From: Microlunatus lacustris | Lineage (GTDB): Bacteria; Actinomycetota; Actinomycetes; Propionibacteriales; Propionibacteriaceae | NCBI GenBank assembly: GCA_039527025.1 | Contig: BAAAJN010000016.1 | Coordinates: 24,407 to 88,406, forward strand | Length of the DNA: 64,000 bases | Direction: 5' to 3' | Made by a program: the position numbers and the translations under genes | In this document: positions 8,232 through 21,317 of the stretch, in pieces | Numbering within the stretch: the first letter of the stretch is position 1 | Layout of the letters: each line of letters starts with the position of its first letter | The notes under the pieces: generated by a model | The model's database searches: none | What the model was told of the DNA's origin: nothing | The model's input: only the letters and a program-made list of their open reading frames with translations

Positions 8232-8977
8232 GCAGCCGAACCCGCGGGGCGCCAGGGCCCCGGTCCTCGCGGTCCGCCTCGGAGGCCGCCCGGCGGGCGG
8301 CCGAGCAGGCCGCGCTGCGCCGCCGTGACCGCAACCGCCTGGTGCTGCTCGTGGCGGTCCTGGTGGTCGCGCTGGTGGGCGGCGGGCTCGGCCTGCAGGC
8401 CTGGCGGACCGGGCGGAGCCCGTCCGCGGTCCCGGCCGGCAGCTACGCCGACGCACCCCAACCGCTGGCTGAGGGCCAGCCGATCCGCTTCGGCGACGCC
8501 GCGGCCCCGGTCGAGCTGACCGTGTACGAGGACTTCCACTGCCCGCACTGCGCGGACTTCGAGGAGGAGTTCGGGCCGACCCTGGACGCAGCCCGCGACG
8601 CCGGTCGGCTCCGGCTCGCCGTCTGGCCCATGTCGTTCATCGACGAGGGGTCCGACCGGGCTGCCGCGGCGCTGGGCTGCGCCACCGAGGCCGGCTTCGG
8701 TGAGCGCTACTACCGGGGCCTGTTCGCGAACGCGCAGCTGCAGTGGAGCGAGGAGCAGCTGCTCGAGCTGGGCGGGCAGAGCACCGACGTCCTACCGGCG
8801 GGCTTCACCTCCTGCGTGCAGGGCCGGCAGAAGGCCGGCTGGGCCGACTCAGTCGACGCCGCCGCCGAGGCGGCCGGGGTGACCGGCACGCCCACCCTCT
8901 TCCTGGACGGCGCGCCGCTGCCGCTGGAGGGCCTCACGCCTGAGAGCCTGCAGAGCATGATCGAGGCGAAGGGCTGA
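8228..8977 (+). CDS. Membrane-anchored DsbA-family thiol:disulfide oxidoreductase
   Basis: The 249-residue protein has a basic N-terminus rich in Arg, a single membrane anchor at about residues 38-57, and an extracytoplasmic thioredoxin/DsbA domain. The active site is C105-P-H-C108, preceded by YEDFH. Further conserved pieces are FGERYYRGLFANQ-like helices and the cis-proline loop GVTGTPTLFLDG near residue 222. It probably oxidises or isomerises disulfides in exported proteins. It overlaps the MauE gene upstream by four bases and ends one base before the lgt start, so all three are likely cotranscribed. Confidence 0.92.
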   Translation: MSSRTRGAPGPRSSRSASEAARRAAEQAALRRRDRNRLVLLVAVLVVALVGGGLGLQAWRTGRSPSAVPAGSYADAPQPLAEGQPIRFGDAAAPVELTVYEDFHCPHCADFEEEFGPTLDAARDAGRLRLAVWPMSFIDEGSDRAAAALGCATEAGFGERYYRGLFANAQLQWSEEQLLELGGQSTDVLPAGFTSCVQGRQKAGWADSVDAAAEAAGVTGTPTLFLDGAPLPLEGLTPESLQSMIEAKG

Positions 8978-8978
8978 C

Positions 8979-9914
8979 GTGCTGCTCTCCATCCCCAGCC
9001 CCAGCTCCGGCGTCTGGTACCTCGGCCCCTTCCCGCTGCGGGCCTACGCCCTGTGCATCATCGCCGGCATCGTCGTGGCGATGGTCATCGCCAACCGCCG
9101 CTGGCGCGCCCGCGGTGGCACGGCCGAGAGCCTGGAGACGGTGCTGGTCGCGGCCATCCCGTGCGGCATCATCGGCGCCCGGATCTACCACGTCATCACC
9201 GACTACGAGCTGTACTTCGGTGCCGGCCGGAACCCGGTCGACGCGCTGAAGATCTGGAACGGCGGGCTGGGCATCTGGGGTGCGGTCGCCGGTGGAGCGG
9301 CCGGCGCCTACGTCGTCGCCCGTCGCCGCGGCATCGCCTTCCCGGCCCTGCTGGACACCCTGGCGCCCGCCGTGCTCGTCGCCCAGGCCATCGGCCGGCT
9401 GGGCAACTGGTTCAACCAGGAGCTGTTCGGCCGACCGACCATGCTGCCCTGGGCGCTGGAGATCGACCCACAGCACCGGCCCGCGGGCTACGCCTCCGAC
9501 GCGACGTTCCACCCGACGTTCCTCTACGAGCTGCTCTGGAACCTGCTCGTCGCCCTGGTGCTGGTGGTGCTGGACCGGCGGTACCGCCTCGGCCACGGCA
9601 AGGTCTTCGCGCTCTACGTGGCGCTCTACTCCGCCGGGCGGTTCTTCATCGAGGCGCTGCGGATCGACAGCGTCAACGAGATCGCCGGTTTCCGGCTCAA
9701 CAACTACACCTCGCTGATCGCCTTCCTGGTGGCGGCGGTGGTGTTCGTCTGGCTGGTCCGGAACCGGCCCGGCCGTGAGCCGGTGGTCGAGGACCGCCCG
9801 GCTCCCGCGGACACCGACGAGCAGGCGCCGGCGGCGGACCGCGAGGCCGCCGCCGACGACCCCGACGACGCGCCGACCGGCTCCCCGGTCACCGGCCGCG
9901 ACGCCAACCCCTGA
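8979..9914 (+). CDS. lgt: Prolipoprotein diacylglyceryl transferase Lgt
   Basis: Lgt transfers diacylglycerol from phosphatidylglycerol to the lipobox cysteine of prolipoproteins in the cytoplasmic membrane. The 311-residue protein shows the family signature GRLGNWFNQELFGRPT at about residues 138-153, the Arg in ARIYHVITDY and seven hydrophobic stretches. The last 50 residues form an acidic, Ala/Pro/Asp-rich tail that is not needed for catalysis and is common in actinobacterial Lgt. The GTG start directly follows the DsbA stop. The lipobox substrate-binding protein at 43.4 kb would be one of its clients. Confidence 0.96.
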   Translation: MLLSIPSPSSGVWYLGPFPLRAYALCIIAGIVVAMVIANRRWRARGGTAESLETVLVAAIPCGIIGARIYHVITDYELYFGAGRNPVDALKIWNGGLGIWGAVAGGAAGAYVVARRRGIAFPALLDTLAPAVLVAQAIGRLGNWFNQELFGRPTMLPWALEIDPQHRPAGYASDATFHPTFLYELLWNLLVALVLVVLDRRYRLGHGKVFALYVALYSAGRFFIEALRIDSVNEIAGFRLNNYTSLIAFLVAAVVFVWLVRNRPGREPVVEDRPAPADTDEQAPAADREAAADDPDDAPTGSPVTGRDANP

Positions 9915-10347
9915 CCTGGTGCTGTCCACCCCCGGTCACGGGTTCGCGCCGGACCGTCCGGTCTGACTACGCTGGCCCCGACGGTCGACGCCACCGCGTC
10001 CCGCCCGTCGCCCCCGGTGTGCTCAGCACCACATCACCGCCGACGACGCGAAGATGCGTCGTCCTGCAGCCGATCACAGCGGCTCTCGGCGGGCCTGCGC
10101 CTGTCCGGCCGGAAGAATCCGGCCGGCTGTCCGGGCGCCACCACCGAGCACGGCGCCGAGCGCAACTTCTCAGGCCGCTGGGGGCGAACAGTTTGGGTTA
10201 GCCTTTCCGCACCGCTGGGCCAGTGTCGTCCCCAGAAGTCCTAGTGGACAGGCCCCTCCACGCACCTGGGGGCGCGCCGATGCCGCATTGCCAGATCCTG
10301 TGAACGAGCTCTGCCTCTCTCACCGGCTTCGACGACGGGAGTCCAAG
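9915..10347 (+). promoter_or_regulatory. Long 5' region of gltB with two hairpins and a DtxR-box-like site
   Basis: No gene is evident in these 433 bases. Two compact hairpins with six-base loops stand out: GACGACGC/GCGTCGTC at 10042-10063 (loop GAAGAT) and CCGGCCGG/CCGGCCGG at 10105-10126 (loop AAGAAT). TACGCT at 9968-9973 could be a -10 box, giving a leader of about 370 bases. TTTGGGTTAGCCTTTCC at 10192-10208 resembles an iron-dependent DtxR/IdeR box. The gltB frame is open upstream to 10054, but that extension is not conserved-looking. No known riboswitch class was recognised. Confidence 0.45.
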
Positions 10348-14907
<4,560 letters not shown>

Positions 14908-15125
14908 GTTCGTCGTACGGGTCCGTCCGCTCTCGTCCGTGGTGGTCGGGTGCGCGGCACTGCGGCCCTTCCGGGTCCGGGGCAACCATCCGCTCCTCGC
15001 AAGCTCGGAGCTCCCGCCAGGCCCATCCACGCCCCGGACCCGGAACGGCCTCCGTGCCGCTCGTGCCTTGGTGGGCGCGGCCCTTCCCGGCTCTCCTCTC
15101 CAGTCTTCTCAGAAGGGTTACGACC
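14908..15125 (+). other. Spacer between gltB and gltD
   Basis: The 218-base gap is long for two subunits of one enzyme. The reading frame that crosses it (GTG at 14900, 77 codons) has no recognisable product. AGAAGG at 15112-15117 is the gltD ribosome binding site. The segment could hold a second promoter or an RNA-processing site, but I see no convincing -35/-10 pair. Confidence 0.4.
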
Positions 15126-16592
15126 ATGGCTGACCCCCGCGGGTTCCTCAGCACGCCGCGCAAGGTCGCCGAGCGGCGGCCGGTGGCCGAGCGCGTGCGC
15201 GACTGGAACGAGGTCTACCCCGGGACGCCGGGGCGGGCGCTGCTGCCGATCATCTCCGAGCAGGCGGGGCGCTGCATGGACTGCGGCATCCCGTTCTGCC
15301 ACACCGGCTGCCCGCTGGGGAACCTGATCCCGGAGTGGAACGACCTGGTCTGGCGCAGCGACTGGGACGAGGCGCTGGAGCGGCTGCACGCGACGAACAA
15401 CTTCCCCGAGTTCACCGGGCGGCTGTGCCCGGCGCCGTGCGAGACGGCCTGCGTCGTGGGGATCAACCGGGACCCGGTGACCATCAAGAACGTCGAGGTC
15501 ACCATCATCGACAAGGCCTGGGACGAGCACCGCGTGCTGCCCCAGCCGCCGGAGTGGCACACGGGGCGCACCGTGGCCGTCATCGGCTCCGGCCCGTCGG
15601 GGCTCGCGGCCGCCCAGCAGCTGACCCGGGCCGGGCACACCGTCGCGGTGTTCGAGCGGGCGGAGGAGCCGGGCGGGCTGATGCGCTTCGGCATCCCCGA
15701 GTTCAAGATGGAGAAGTACGTCCTCGACCGGCGCATCCAGCAGATGAAGGACGAGGGCACGAACTTCCGCTGCGGTGTCGAGGTCGGGGTGAAGATCACC
15801 GGCCAGCAGCTGAAGGAGCGCTACGACGCCGTGGTGCTGGCCGTCGGCTCCACCATCGCGCGCGACCTCCCGGTGCCCGGCCGCGAGCTGGACGGCATCC
15901 ACCAGGCGATGGAGTTCCTGCCGCACGCCAACCGGTACGCCCGCGGCAAGATCGAGCAACCGCCGATCTCGGCCGCCGGCAAGCACGTGGTGATCATCGG
16001 CGGTGGCGACACCGGCGCCGACTGCCTGGGCACCGCGATCCGGCAGGGTGCCGCGTCCATCCGGCAGCTGGAGATCATGCCCACCCCGCCGGAGGAGCGG
16101 CCGGCCCACCAGCCCTGGCCGACCTACCCGATGACCTACCGGGTCTCCTCGGCCCACGAGGAGGCGGGGGAGCGGATCTACTCGGTCTCCACCTCGCGCT
16201 TCAACGGCGACGACGACGGCAAGGTGACCTCGCTGACGCTGTCCGAGGTCCGCTTCGAGGGCGGCAAGCTCGTGCCCGTCGACGGCACCGAGCAGGAGAT
16301 CCCGGCCGACCTGGTGCTGCTGGCCATGGGCTTCGTGGGTCCGGAGAAGGACTCGGTGATCTCGCAGCTGGGCGTGAGCCTGGACGAGCGCGGCAACGTC
16401 AAGCGGGACGACAACTACGCCACCGATGTCCCTGGTGTCTTCGTGGCCGGCGACGCCGGCCGTGGCCAGTCGCTGATCGTCTGGGCCATCGCGGAGGGCC
16501 GGGCCTGCGCGGCCGGGGTGGACGAGTACCTGTCCGGCTCCACCAAGCTGCCCAAGCCGATCCCGCCGACGGCCCGGCAGATGATGGTCTGA
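15126..16592 (+). CDS. gltD: Glutamate synthase small (beta) subunit GltD
   Basis: GltD oxidises NADPH and passes electrons through FAD and iron-sulfur clusters to GltB. The 488-residue protein begins with a 4Fe-4S domain: CMDCGIPFCHTGCPLGN and LCPAPCETAC. The FAD-binding Rossmann motif VIGSGPSGLAAAQQL follows at about residue 152, the NADPH motif VVIIGGGDTGADCLG at about 287, and the closing FAD signature GVFVAGDAGRGQSLIVWAI. The ATG at 15126 has AGAAGG nine bases upstream. An in-frame upstream extension to 15054 is not supported by family length. Confidence 0.97.
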   Translation: MADPRGFLSTPRKVAERRPVAERVRDWNEVYPGTPGRALLPIISEQAGRCMDCGIPFCHTGCPLGNLIPEWNDLVWRSDWDEALERLHATNNFPEFTGRLCPAPCETACVVGINRDPVTIKNVEVTIIDKAWDEHRVLPQPPEWHTGRTVAVIGSGPSGLAAAQQLTRAGHTVAVFERAEEPGGLMRFGIPEFKMEKYVLDRRIQQMKDEGTNFRCGVEVGVKITGQQLKERYDAVVLAVGSTIARDLPVPGRELDGIHQAMEFLPHANRYARGKIEQPPISAAGKHVVIIGGGDTGADCLGTAIRQGAASIRQLEIMPTPPEERPAHQPWPTYPMTYRVSSAHEEAGERIYSVSTSRFNGDDDGKVTSLTLSEVRFEGGKLVPVDGTEQEIPADLVLLAMGFVGPEKDSVISQLGVSLDERGNVKRDDNYATDVPGVFVAGDAGRGQSLIVWAIAEGRACAAGVDEYLSGSTKLPKPIPPTARQMMV

Positions 16593-16604
16593 GCCCAACC
16601 GTGC

Positions 16605-16639
16605 CCTGAGCCTGTCGAAGGGCCTTCGACAGGCTCAGG
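16605..16639. repeat. REP-like palindrome acting as bidirectional terminator
   Basis: CCTGAGCCTGTCGAAGG (16605-16621) and its exact reverse complement (16623-16639) flank a single G. The unit lies between the convergent gltD and phosphotransferase genes, so it can terminate both. The same CTGAGC(C/T)(T/C)GTCGA core appears inside nirB at 38.8 and 39.3 kb, so it belongs to a dispersed repeat family. Confidence 0.8.
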
Positions 16640-16651
16640 CCGCGGCGTGGC

Positions 16652-17383
16652 TCAGGTGAAGAGCCCGCGGTGCTGCTCCACCCAGCGGATCGAGGCCTCG
16701 ACCTCGGCCGGGTGGCCGGCCGCCACCCAGGTGGCCTGCGGCTCGACGCCGGCGGCAGCCAGCCCGCGCTCCAGGTCGAGCGTCCGGTGCATGTTCTCGA
16801 GGACGAGGTCCACCATGCCGTCCGGCTCGGTGCCGTAGGCGGCGCAGAACACGCGGATCCGGGCACCGCGGTCCGGCGGGGTGGGGAAGGCGTGCCAGCG
16901 GACGGCCTCGTCGTCGGGCCGGAACGGCGCGAACCACTGCAGCGCGTAGGCCACGTCGTGCCGCCGGGGGCCCGGGTGGCAGAGGTCCCAGTCGAACAGG
17001 CCGGTGGCCCGGCCGCCGACCCACGTCATGTTCCAGGGGCCGGGGTCGCCGTGGCAGAGGACCTCGGCCGGCTGCCGAGCCGGCTGGGCCCACCCGGTAC
17101 CGGCGGGCCAGGCCCAGCCCGCGGTGGCGTCGTGCAGCCGCCGCAGCAGCCGGGCCGCGGAGACGAGGCCGGCTCTGGCCACCTGGTGGGGCCAGCAGTC
17201 GGCCCCCGCCTCCCCGGGCAGGAAGGAGAGCAGCTCGCCGTCCTCGTCCAGGGCCAGCGGGGCCGGCACCGCGGTGATCCCGGCGGCCTGCATCCGCGCC
17301 AGGGCCGCGTGCACCGCCGGCGTCCAGGACTGCCGGGGTCGCCGCACCCCGGCCGGGCCGACCTCGACGCGCGGGTCGCTCAC
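16652..17383 (-). CDS. APH-fold phosphotransferase
   Basis: This 243-residue protein has the aminoglycoside phosphotransferase/choline kinase fold. The catalytic loop is CHGDPGPWNMTW (H-x-D-x4-N) and the metal-binding motif is GLFDWDLCHPGPRRHDVAYAL. It phosphorylates an unknown small molecule in the cytoplasm; resistance to an antibiotic is possible but not implied. The GTG at 17383 is four bases after the methyltransferase stop, so the pair is an operon; upstream frame is out of character. It is clearly paralogous to the kinase at 28.8 kb (shared WTPAVHA segment). Confidence 0.85.
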   Translation of the reverse strand: MSDPRVEVGPAGVRRPRQSWTPAVHAALARMQAAGITAVPAPLALDEDGELLSFLPGEAGADCWPHQVARAGLVSAARLLRRLHDATAGWAWPAGTGWAQPARQPAEVLCHGDPGPWNMTWVGGRATGLFDWDLCHPGPRRHDVAYALQWFAPFRPDDEAVRWHAFPTPPDRGARIRVFCAAYGTEPDGMVDLVLENMHRTLDLERGLAAAGVEPQATWVAAGHPAEVEASIRWVEQHRGLFT

Positions 17384-17387
17384 CGGA

Positions 17388-18137
17388 TCAGCCGCGGCCG
17401 GCGAGCAGCGTGAAGGTGTTCGGCAGCCGCCCGTCCCAGGCCGCGGCGTCGACACCGCCGGGTCGCCAGAACGGGTCGGGGTGCTCGACCAACCGCAGCA
17501 CGGCCAGGCCGGCGGCGACCAGCGCGGTGACCAGCTCGCCCAGCGTCCACTGCCACTCCACCGCCCCACCGGCCGGGAAGCTGTCGTTGACGTGGGAGCG
17601 GGCGAAGTAGCTGCGGTCGCCCCGGACCCGCGCCTCGTCGGCGTCCCAGGGCCACAGGGGCACGAGCGGATGGCTCTCGTGCACCACCAGGTGCCCGCCC
17701 GGCCGCAGCAGCCGGGCGACCTCCCGGGCCCAGGCGTCGAGGTCGGGCATCCAGATCAGCGCGCCCTTGCCGGTGTACACCAGCTGGGTGCAGCCCGACC
17801 GCAGCGGCACCCGCGGCACCTCGGCGACCAGGTAGTGGCTCGGCGAGCCGAGCAGCTCGGCCCGGCGCTGCGCTGCTCCCGCGGCCACCGTGCTGTAGTC
17901 CACCCCGACGACGCCGCGCGCCCCGTGCCGGACCAGGTCGAGGTCGTCCAGGCCGTGGCCGCTCTGCAGGTGCACGACCAGGGGCGCGGCCAGCAGCAGC
18001 GGGGCGAGGACGGCCAGCTCGGCGGCCACCAGCGAGCCACCCCGGCGCCCCTCCTCCAAGAGCTCGTCGAACTCGCGCACGTGCTTGACCGACGCCGTCT
18101 CCCAGACGGCCCGGTTGGCGTCCACCGTCGGGTCCAC
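17388..18137 (-). CDS. Class I SAM-dependent methyltransferase
   Basis: The protein has 249 residues from GTG 18137. LVVHLQSGHGLDDLDLVRHG and GVVGVDYS form the SAM-binding first and second strands, with the usual glycine-rich loop written HLQSGHG. TGKGALIWMPDLDAWAREVARLLRPGGHLVVHESHP fits motifs after the SAM site, in pieces typical of ubiE-like methyltransferases. The substrate is unknown. The start is preceded by TTGCTG-N17-CAGGGT and six bases, so a leaderless mRNA is likely. The downstream APH-fold kinase is in the same transcript. Confidence 0.85.
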   Translation of the reverse strand: MDPTVDANRAVWETASVKHVREFDELLEEGRRGGSLVAAELAVLAPLLLAAPLVVHLQSGHGLDDLDLVRHGARGVVGVDYSTVAAGAAQRRAELLGSPSHYLVAEVPRVPLRSGCTQLVYTGKGALIWMPDLDAWAREVARLLRPGGHLVVHESHPLVPLWPWDADEARVRGDRSYFARSHVNDSFPAGGAVEWQWTLGELVTALVAAGLAVLRLVEHPDPFWRPGGVDAAAWDGRLPNTFTLLAGRG

Positions 18138-18143
18138 CCCCCG

Positions 18144-18172
18144 ACCCTGACGGGTCAGGCCGCCGACAGCAA
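18144..18172 (-). promoter_or_regulatory. Promoter of the methyltransferase-kinase operon
   Basis: Read on the minus strand, TTGCTG (18172-18167) and CAGGGT (18149-18144) are separated by 17 bases, and the GTG start follows six bases later. An inverted repeat, TGACGGGTC at 18148-18156 and GACCCGTCA at 18204-18212, overlaps the spacer and could bind a regulator of this divergent region. Confidence 0.5.
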
Positions 18173-18270
18173 GCGTGTTCCCGCGCGTCACCTCGCCGGT
18201 CTGGACCCGTCACCGTTGTCCGGGCACACTGAGGTCCGACCAACCCCCAAGCCCCCAGAAGGGTTCCGCC

Positions 18271-19974
18271 ATGCCCCTCGCCGCCCGCGCCGCCCGCCGG
18301 ATCGGTGCCCTGTCGACCGCCGCCGCTGTGGCGCTGTCGATCACCGTCCCGGCCGCCGACGCCGCCCCGCGCAACTCCGCCCAGAAGCCGAAGACCGTCG
18401 CCGTCCGGGTGATGAGCTTCAACGACCTGCACGGCAACATCGAGAACCCCTCCGGCTCCTCGGCCCGCGTCCAGCTCGGCGGCGGGAAGACGGCGGAGAA
18501 CACCGGTGGCGCGGCCTACCTGGCCCGGCACGTCAAGCTGCTCCGCAAGGGCCACCCCCACAACATCCTGCTCAACACCGGTGACAGCATCGGCGCTTCG
18601 CCGCTGGCCTCGGCCCTCTTCCACGACGAGCCCACCGTGGAGGTCCTGAACGCGATGGGCGTCGAGGCCTCCGTCGTCGGCAACCACGAGTTCGACGAGG
18701 GCCTGGCCGAGCTGCGCCGCATCGAGCACGGCGGCTGCCACGCAGACGACGGCTGCCAGTTCCGCACCTCCTACGAGGGCACCGACTTCCCGTTCCTCGG
18801 CGCCAACGTCACCTTCGAGAGCGGCAAGGCCGCCTTCCAGCCCTTCAGCATCCAGAAGCAGGGCGGGGTGAAGGTCGGCGTCATCGGCGTCACGCTGCAG
18901 GACCTGCCCGACGTGGTCACCCCGGCGGCGGTCGCCGGCCTCGAGTTCACCGACGAGGTCGCCGCCATCAACCGCACCTCCAAGCTGCTGCAGAGGATGG
19001 GCGTCAAGGCGCAGGTGGTGCTGATGCACCAGGGCGACGAGACCACCGGCACCGGCAGCCCCAACTCCTGCGACCTCGGCGAGGAGCGGCTGGCCTACCG
19101 CATCGCCAGCGAGGCCAGCGCCCAGGTGGACGCGTTCTTCGCCGGGCACACCCACCAGGCCGAGAACTGCACGGTCACCGACCCCGCCGGGAACCCCCGG
19201 CCGCTCATCCAGGGCCTCTCGTTCGGCCGGCTGGTCTCGGTCGTCGACCTCGCCGTCAGCACCCGCACCCAGGACGTCGTCCGCGCCCGCACGATGGCCT
19301 CGAACGTCGTCGTCACCCGCAGCGTGCGGCCCGACGCCGAGGTCCAGGCCATCGTCGACCGCGCCGTCGAGGCGGCCGCCCCGCTGGCCAACCGGCCGAT
19401 CGGGAGCACCACCGCCGCGCTCCTCGGCCGTGGCAGCAGCGCGCCGGAGAAGCCGCTGGGCGACGTCATCGCCGACGCCCAGCTCGCCGCGACCACCGGG
19501 AACGGCGCCCAGGTCGCCATCACCAACCCGGGCGGCATCCGGGCAGACCTCGACGCCGGCCCCGTGACCTACGGCGAGGCGTTCGCGGTGCAGCCGTTCG
19601 CGAACATCCTGCAGACCATCACCCTGACCGGCGCCCAGCTCGAAGCCGTGCTGGAGCAGCAGCAGAAGACCGCCGACGTGCAGCCGACCTGGCTGCAGGT
19701 GTCCTCGACCCTGAACTACACCTGGACCACCTCGGCGGCCCCGGGGTCCAAGGTCTCCGACATCACCATCGGCGGCCAGCCGGTCGACCCGGCCGCGTCC
19801 TACCGGGTGACGGTGAACAACTTCCTCGCTGCCGGCGGCGACGGGTTCAGCGTGTTCGCCGAGGGCACCGACCTGGCCGGCGGCCCGATCGACCTCGACG
19901 CCTTCGTCGCGTACCTGGAGGACAACCCGGACCTCGGCGTCCCGCCCGCCGACCGGATCACCGTCGTCCCCTGA
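18271..19974 (+). CDS. Secreted bifunctional metallophosphatase/5'-nucleotidase
   Basis: The 567-residue protein begins with a Sec signal peptide (residues 1-31, ending PAADA). The metallophosphatase domain shows FNDLHGNIE, NTGDSIGASP, GNHEFDEG and FAGHTHQ, which supply the two-metal centre. The C-terminal 5'-nucleotidase domain has NPGGIRADL, FAVQPFANIL and NFLAAGGDGFSVF for substrate binding. It acts outside the cell on nucleotides or other phosphate esters and probably feeds phosphate and nucleoside salvage. AGAAGGG lies nine bases before the ATG. The gene stands alone, with a terminator after it. Confidence 0.93.
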   Translation: MPLAARAARRIGALSTAAAVALSITVPAADAAPRNSAQKPKTVAVRVMSFNDLHGNIENPSGSSARVQLGGGKTAENTGGAAYLARHVKLLRKGHPHNILLNTGDSIGASPLASALFHDEPTVEVLNAMGVEASVVGNHEFDEGLAELRRIEHGGCHADDGCQFRTSYEGTDFPFLGANVTFESGKAAFQPFSIQKQGGVKVGVIGVTLQDLPDVVTPAAVAGLEFTDEVAAINRTSKLLQRMGVKAQVVLMHQGDETTGTGSPNSCDLGEERLAYRIASEASAQVDAFFAGHTHQAENCTVTDPAGNPRPLIQGLSFGRLVSVVDLAVSTRTQDVVRARTMASNVVVTRSVRPDAEVQAIVDRAVEAAAPLANRPIGSTTAALLGRGSSAPEKPLGDVIADAQLAATTGNGAQVAITNPGGIRADLDAGPVTYGEAFAVQPFANILQTITLTGAQLEAVLEQQQKTADVQPTWLQVSSTLNYTWTTSAAPGSKVSDITIGGQPVDPAASYRVTVNNFLAAGGDGFSVFAEGTDLAGGPIDLDAFVAYLEDNPDLGVPPADRITVVP

Positions 19975-20000
19975 CCCCGGACGAGCGCGGCTGACCGACA

Positions 20001-20048
20001 GCGCGCCCCGGCAGCAGGCTCCGGCCTGAGGACCTGCTGGGGCGCGCC
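20001..20048 (+). terminator. Terminator after the 5'-nucleotidase gene
   Basis: GCGCGCCCC-ggc-AGCAGG (20001-20018) pairs with CCTGCTGGGGCGCGC (20033-20047) apart from a three-base bulge. It sits between convergent genes (the LacI gene ends at 20078), so it may work in both directions. Confidence 0.65.
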
Positions 20049-20077
20049 GTCGTCCCGGCCGCCGGATCAGCGGTGGG

Positions 20078-21142
20078 TCACGCCCGGGGGCGCCCGGTGG
20101 AACGCCGGACGACGAGCTCGACCTCGAGGTCGACCCGGGGCGGCGCCGCCACCTGGTCCGGCGAGCTGCCCAGCAGGTCGATCAGCGCGACGCCGGCCTG
20201 GATGCCCTGCTCGTGCGCGTGCTGGCTGATCGTGGTCAGGTCCCACAGCCGCGCCATCGGGTGGTCGTCGAAGCCCATCACCGAGACGTCGTCAGGGCAC
20301 CGCACGCCGGCGCGGCGCAGGGTGGCCAGGACGCCGAAGGCGAGCTCGTCGGTGTGGCAGAAGATGGCCGTCGGCAGCGGCTCGCCCGCCGCGAGCAGAC
20401 GAGCGGTCGCCTCCTCCCCGCGCTCGGGGGTCGCGTCGCCGGCGAGCAGGACGACGGGCTCGGGCAGGCCGGCGTGGCGGGCCCCGTCGAGGAAGCCCAG
20501 GGTGCGCTGCTCCCACATGACGACGTCGCTCTTGCCCGGGGCACGCCCCTCCAGGACCACGATCGAGCGGTGACCCAGCTGCGCCAGGTGGTCGGCGGCG
20601 AGCCGGCACCCGCCCCGGTTGTCGATCGTCAGCCCGGGGACCGTGCCGAAGGTCGGGTCGCCGGTCGACAGCGGGTTGCCCAGCCACATCATGCTGGCGA
20701 ACAGCAGGGCCTCCCACCCCCGGCTGGAGGAGAACTCCCGGAACAGCCGTCGGAAGCCCGCCGGGTCGAGGTTGATGAAGTCGGGGTCGAGGTCCAGGTT
20801 GATCAGCTCCACCCGGAAGCTGGCGGGGATCAGCACCTCGCTGGCCCCCGCCGCCACCTCGCTGAAGTACCACGAGCGCAGCGTCGGCAGCAGGATGCCG
20901 ACCGTGCGGGTCTGGCCCGTGGACAGGGCGATGGCGATGTGCGAGGCCGAGTAGTCGAGGCTCTCGGCGGCGGCCATGATCCGGGCCCGGGTGCCGGCGC
21001 CCACCCCGGGCATGCCGCGGAGGGCCCGGGAGGCCGTGCCCTTGTTGACCCCGGCTTCCCGCGCCACGTCGGCGAGGGTCACCCGGCTCCCACCGGGCGG
21101 TCGGGTGGCCAGCAACCACGGCTGGCTCGAAGGGGCGGGCAC
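20078..21142 (-). CDS. LacI-family transcriptional regulator
   Basis: The 354-residue protein has an N-terminal LacI helix-turn-helix (VTLADVAREAGVNKGTASRA, about residues 21-40) and a hinge helix, then a periplasmic-binding-protein-like effector domain (TVGILLPTL, TIDNRGGCRLAADHLAQLGH, AIFCHTDELAFGVL, VMGFDDHPMARL). It should repress sugar genes, but no transport or catabolic genes adjoin it, so its targets lie elsewhere or it acts alone. The GTG at 21142 is seven bases after TATAGT on the minus strand, which predicts a leaderless mRNA. A dyad centred on CCGATCGG at 21163-21170 is a possible autoregulatory operator. Confidence 0.88.
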   Translation of the reverse strand: MPAPSSQPWLLATRPPGGSRVTLADVAREAGVNKGTASRALRGMPGVGAGTRARIMAAAESLDYSASHIAIALSTGQTRTVGILLPTLRSWYFSEVAAGASEVLIPASFRVELINLDLDPDFINLDPAGFRRLFREFSSSRGWEALLFASMMWLGNPLSTGDPTFGTVPGLTIDNRGGCRLAADHLAQLGHRSIVVLEGRAPGKSDVVMWEQRTLGFLDGARHAGLPEPVVLLAGDATPERGEEATARLLAAGEPLPTAIFCHTDELAFGVLATLRRAGVRCPDDVSVMGFDDHPMARLWDLTTISQHAHEQGIQAGVALIDLLGSSPDQVAAPPRVDLEVELVVRRSTGRPRA

Positions 21143-21149
21143 ATCTCGA

Positions 21150-21179
21150 ACTATAGGAAGAACCGATCGGGTCCGGTAA
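21150..21179 (-). promoter_or_regulatory. Promoter of the LacI gene with embedded dyad
   Basis: On the minus strand, TTACCG (21179-21174) and TATAGT (21155-21150) are 18 bases apart, and the GTG start lies seven bases further. The palindromic core CCGATCGG (21163-21170) is in the spacer, where a repressor would block polymerase. Confidence 0.5.
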
Positions 21180-21260
21180 GCGGTCTTCCGGGAGATTCCG
21201 TGCGGCTCGGCCGGCCGCGCCGACGGCGGGGCGCAGACGGAGGCACGCGCCGGAGTGCGG

Positions 21261-21298
21261 AGCGCCAGACCCCGACCGGTCGGCCGGGGTCTGGCGCT
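21261..21298 (-). terminator. Terminator after the secreted endonuclease-like gene
   Basis: AGCGCCAGACCCCG (21261-21274) and CGGGGTCTGGCGCT (21285-21298) pair perfectly over 14 bp around a ten-base loop, 20 bases past the stop of the minus-strand gene ending at 21318. Confidence 0.75.
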
Positions 21299-21317
21299 GT
21301 GCGGAGGTCGGGCGCGG

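Noticed and set aside
9915..10347. Known riboswitch (glutamine, c-di-AMP or SAM type) upstream of gltB
   Set aside because: The conserved core sequences of these classes were not seen; only simple hairpins are evident.
16652..17569. Longer 305-codon version of the phosphotransferase
   Set aside because: The extra 62 codons overlap the methyltransferase gene and have a shadow-like composition rich in Trp, Ser, Arg and Pro.
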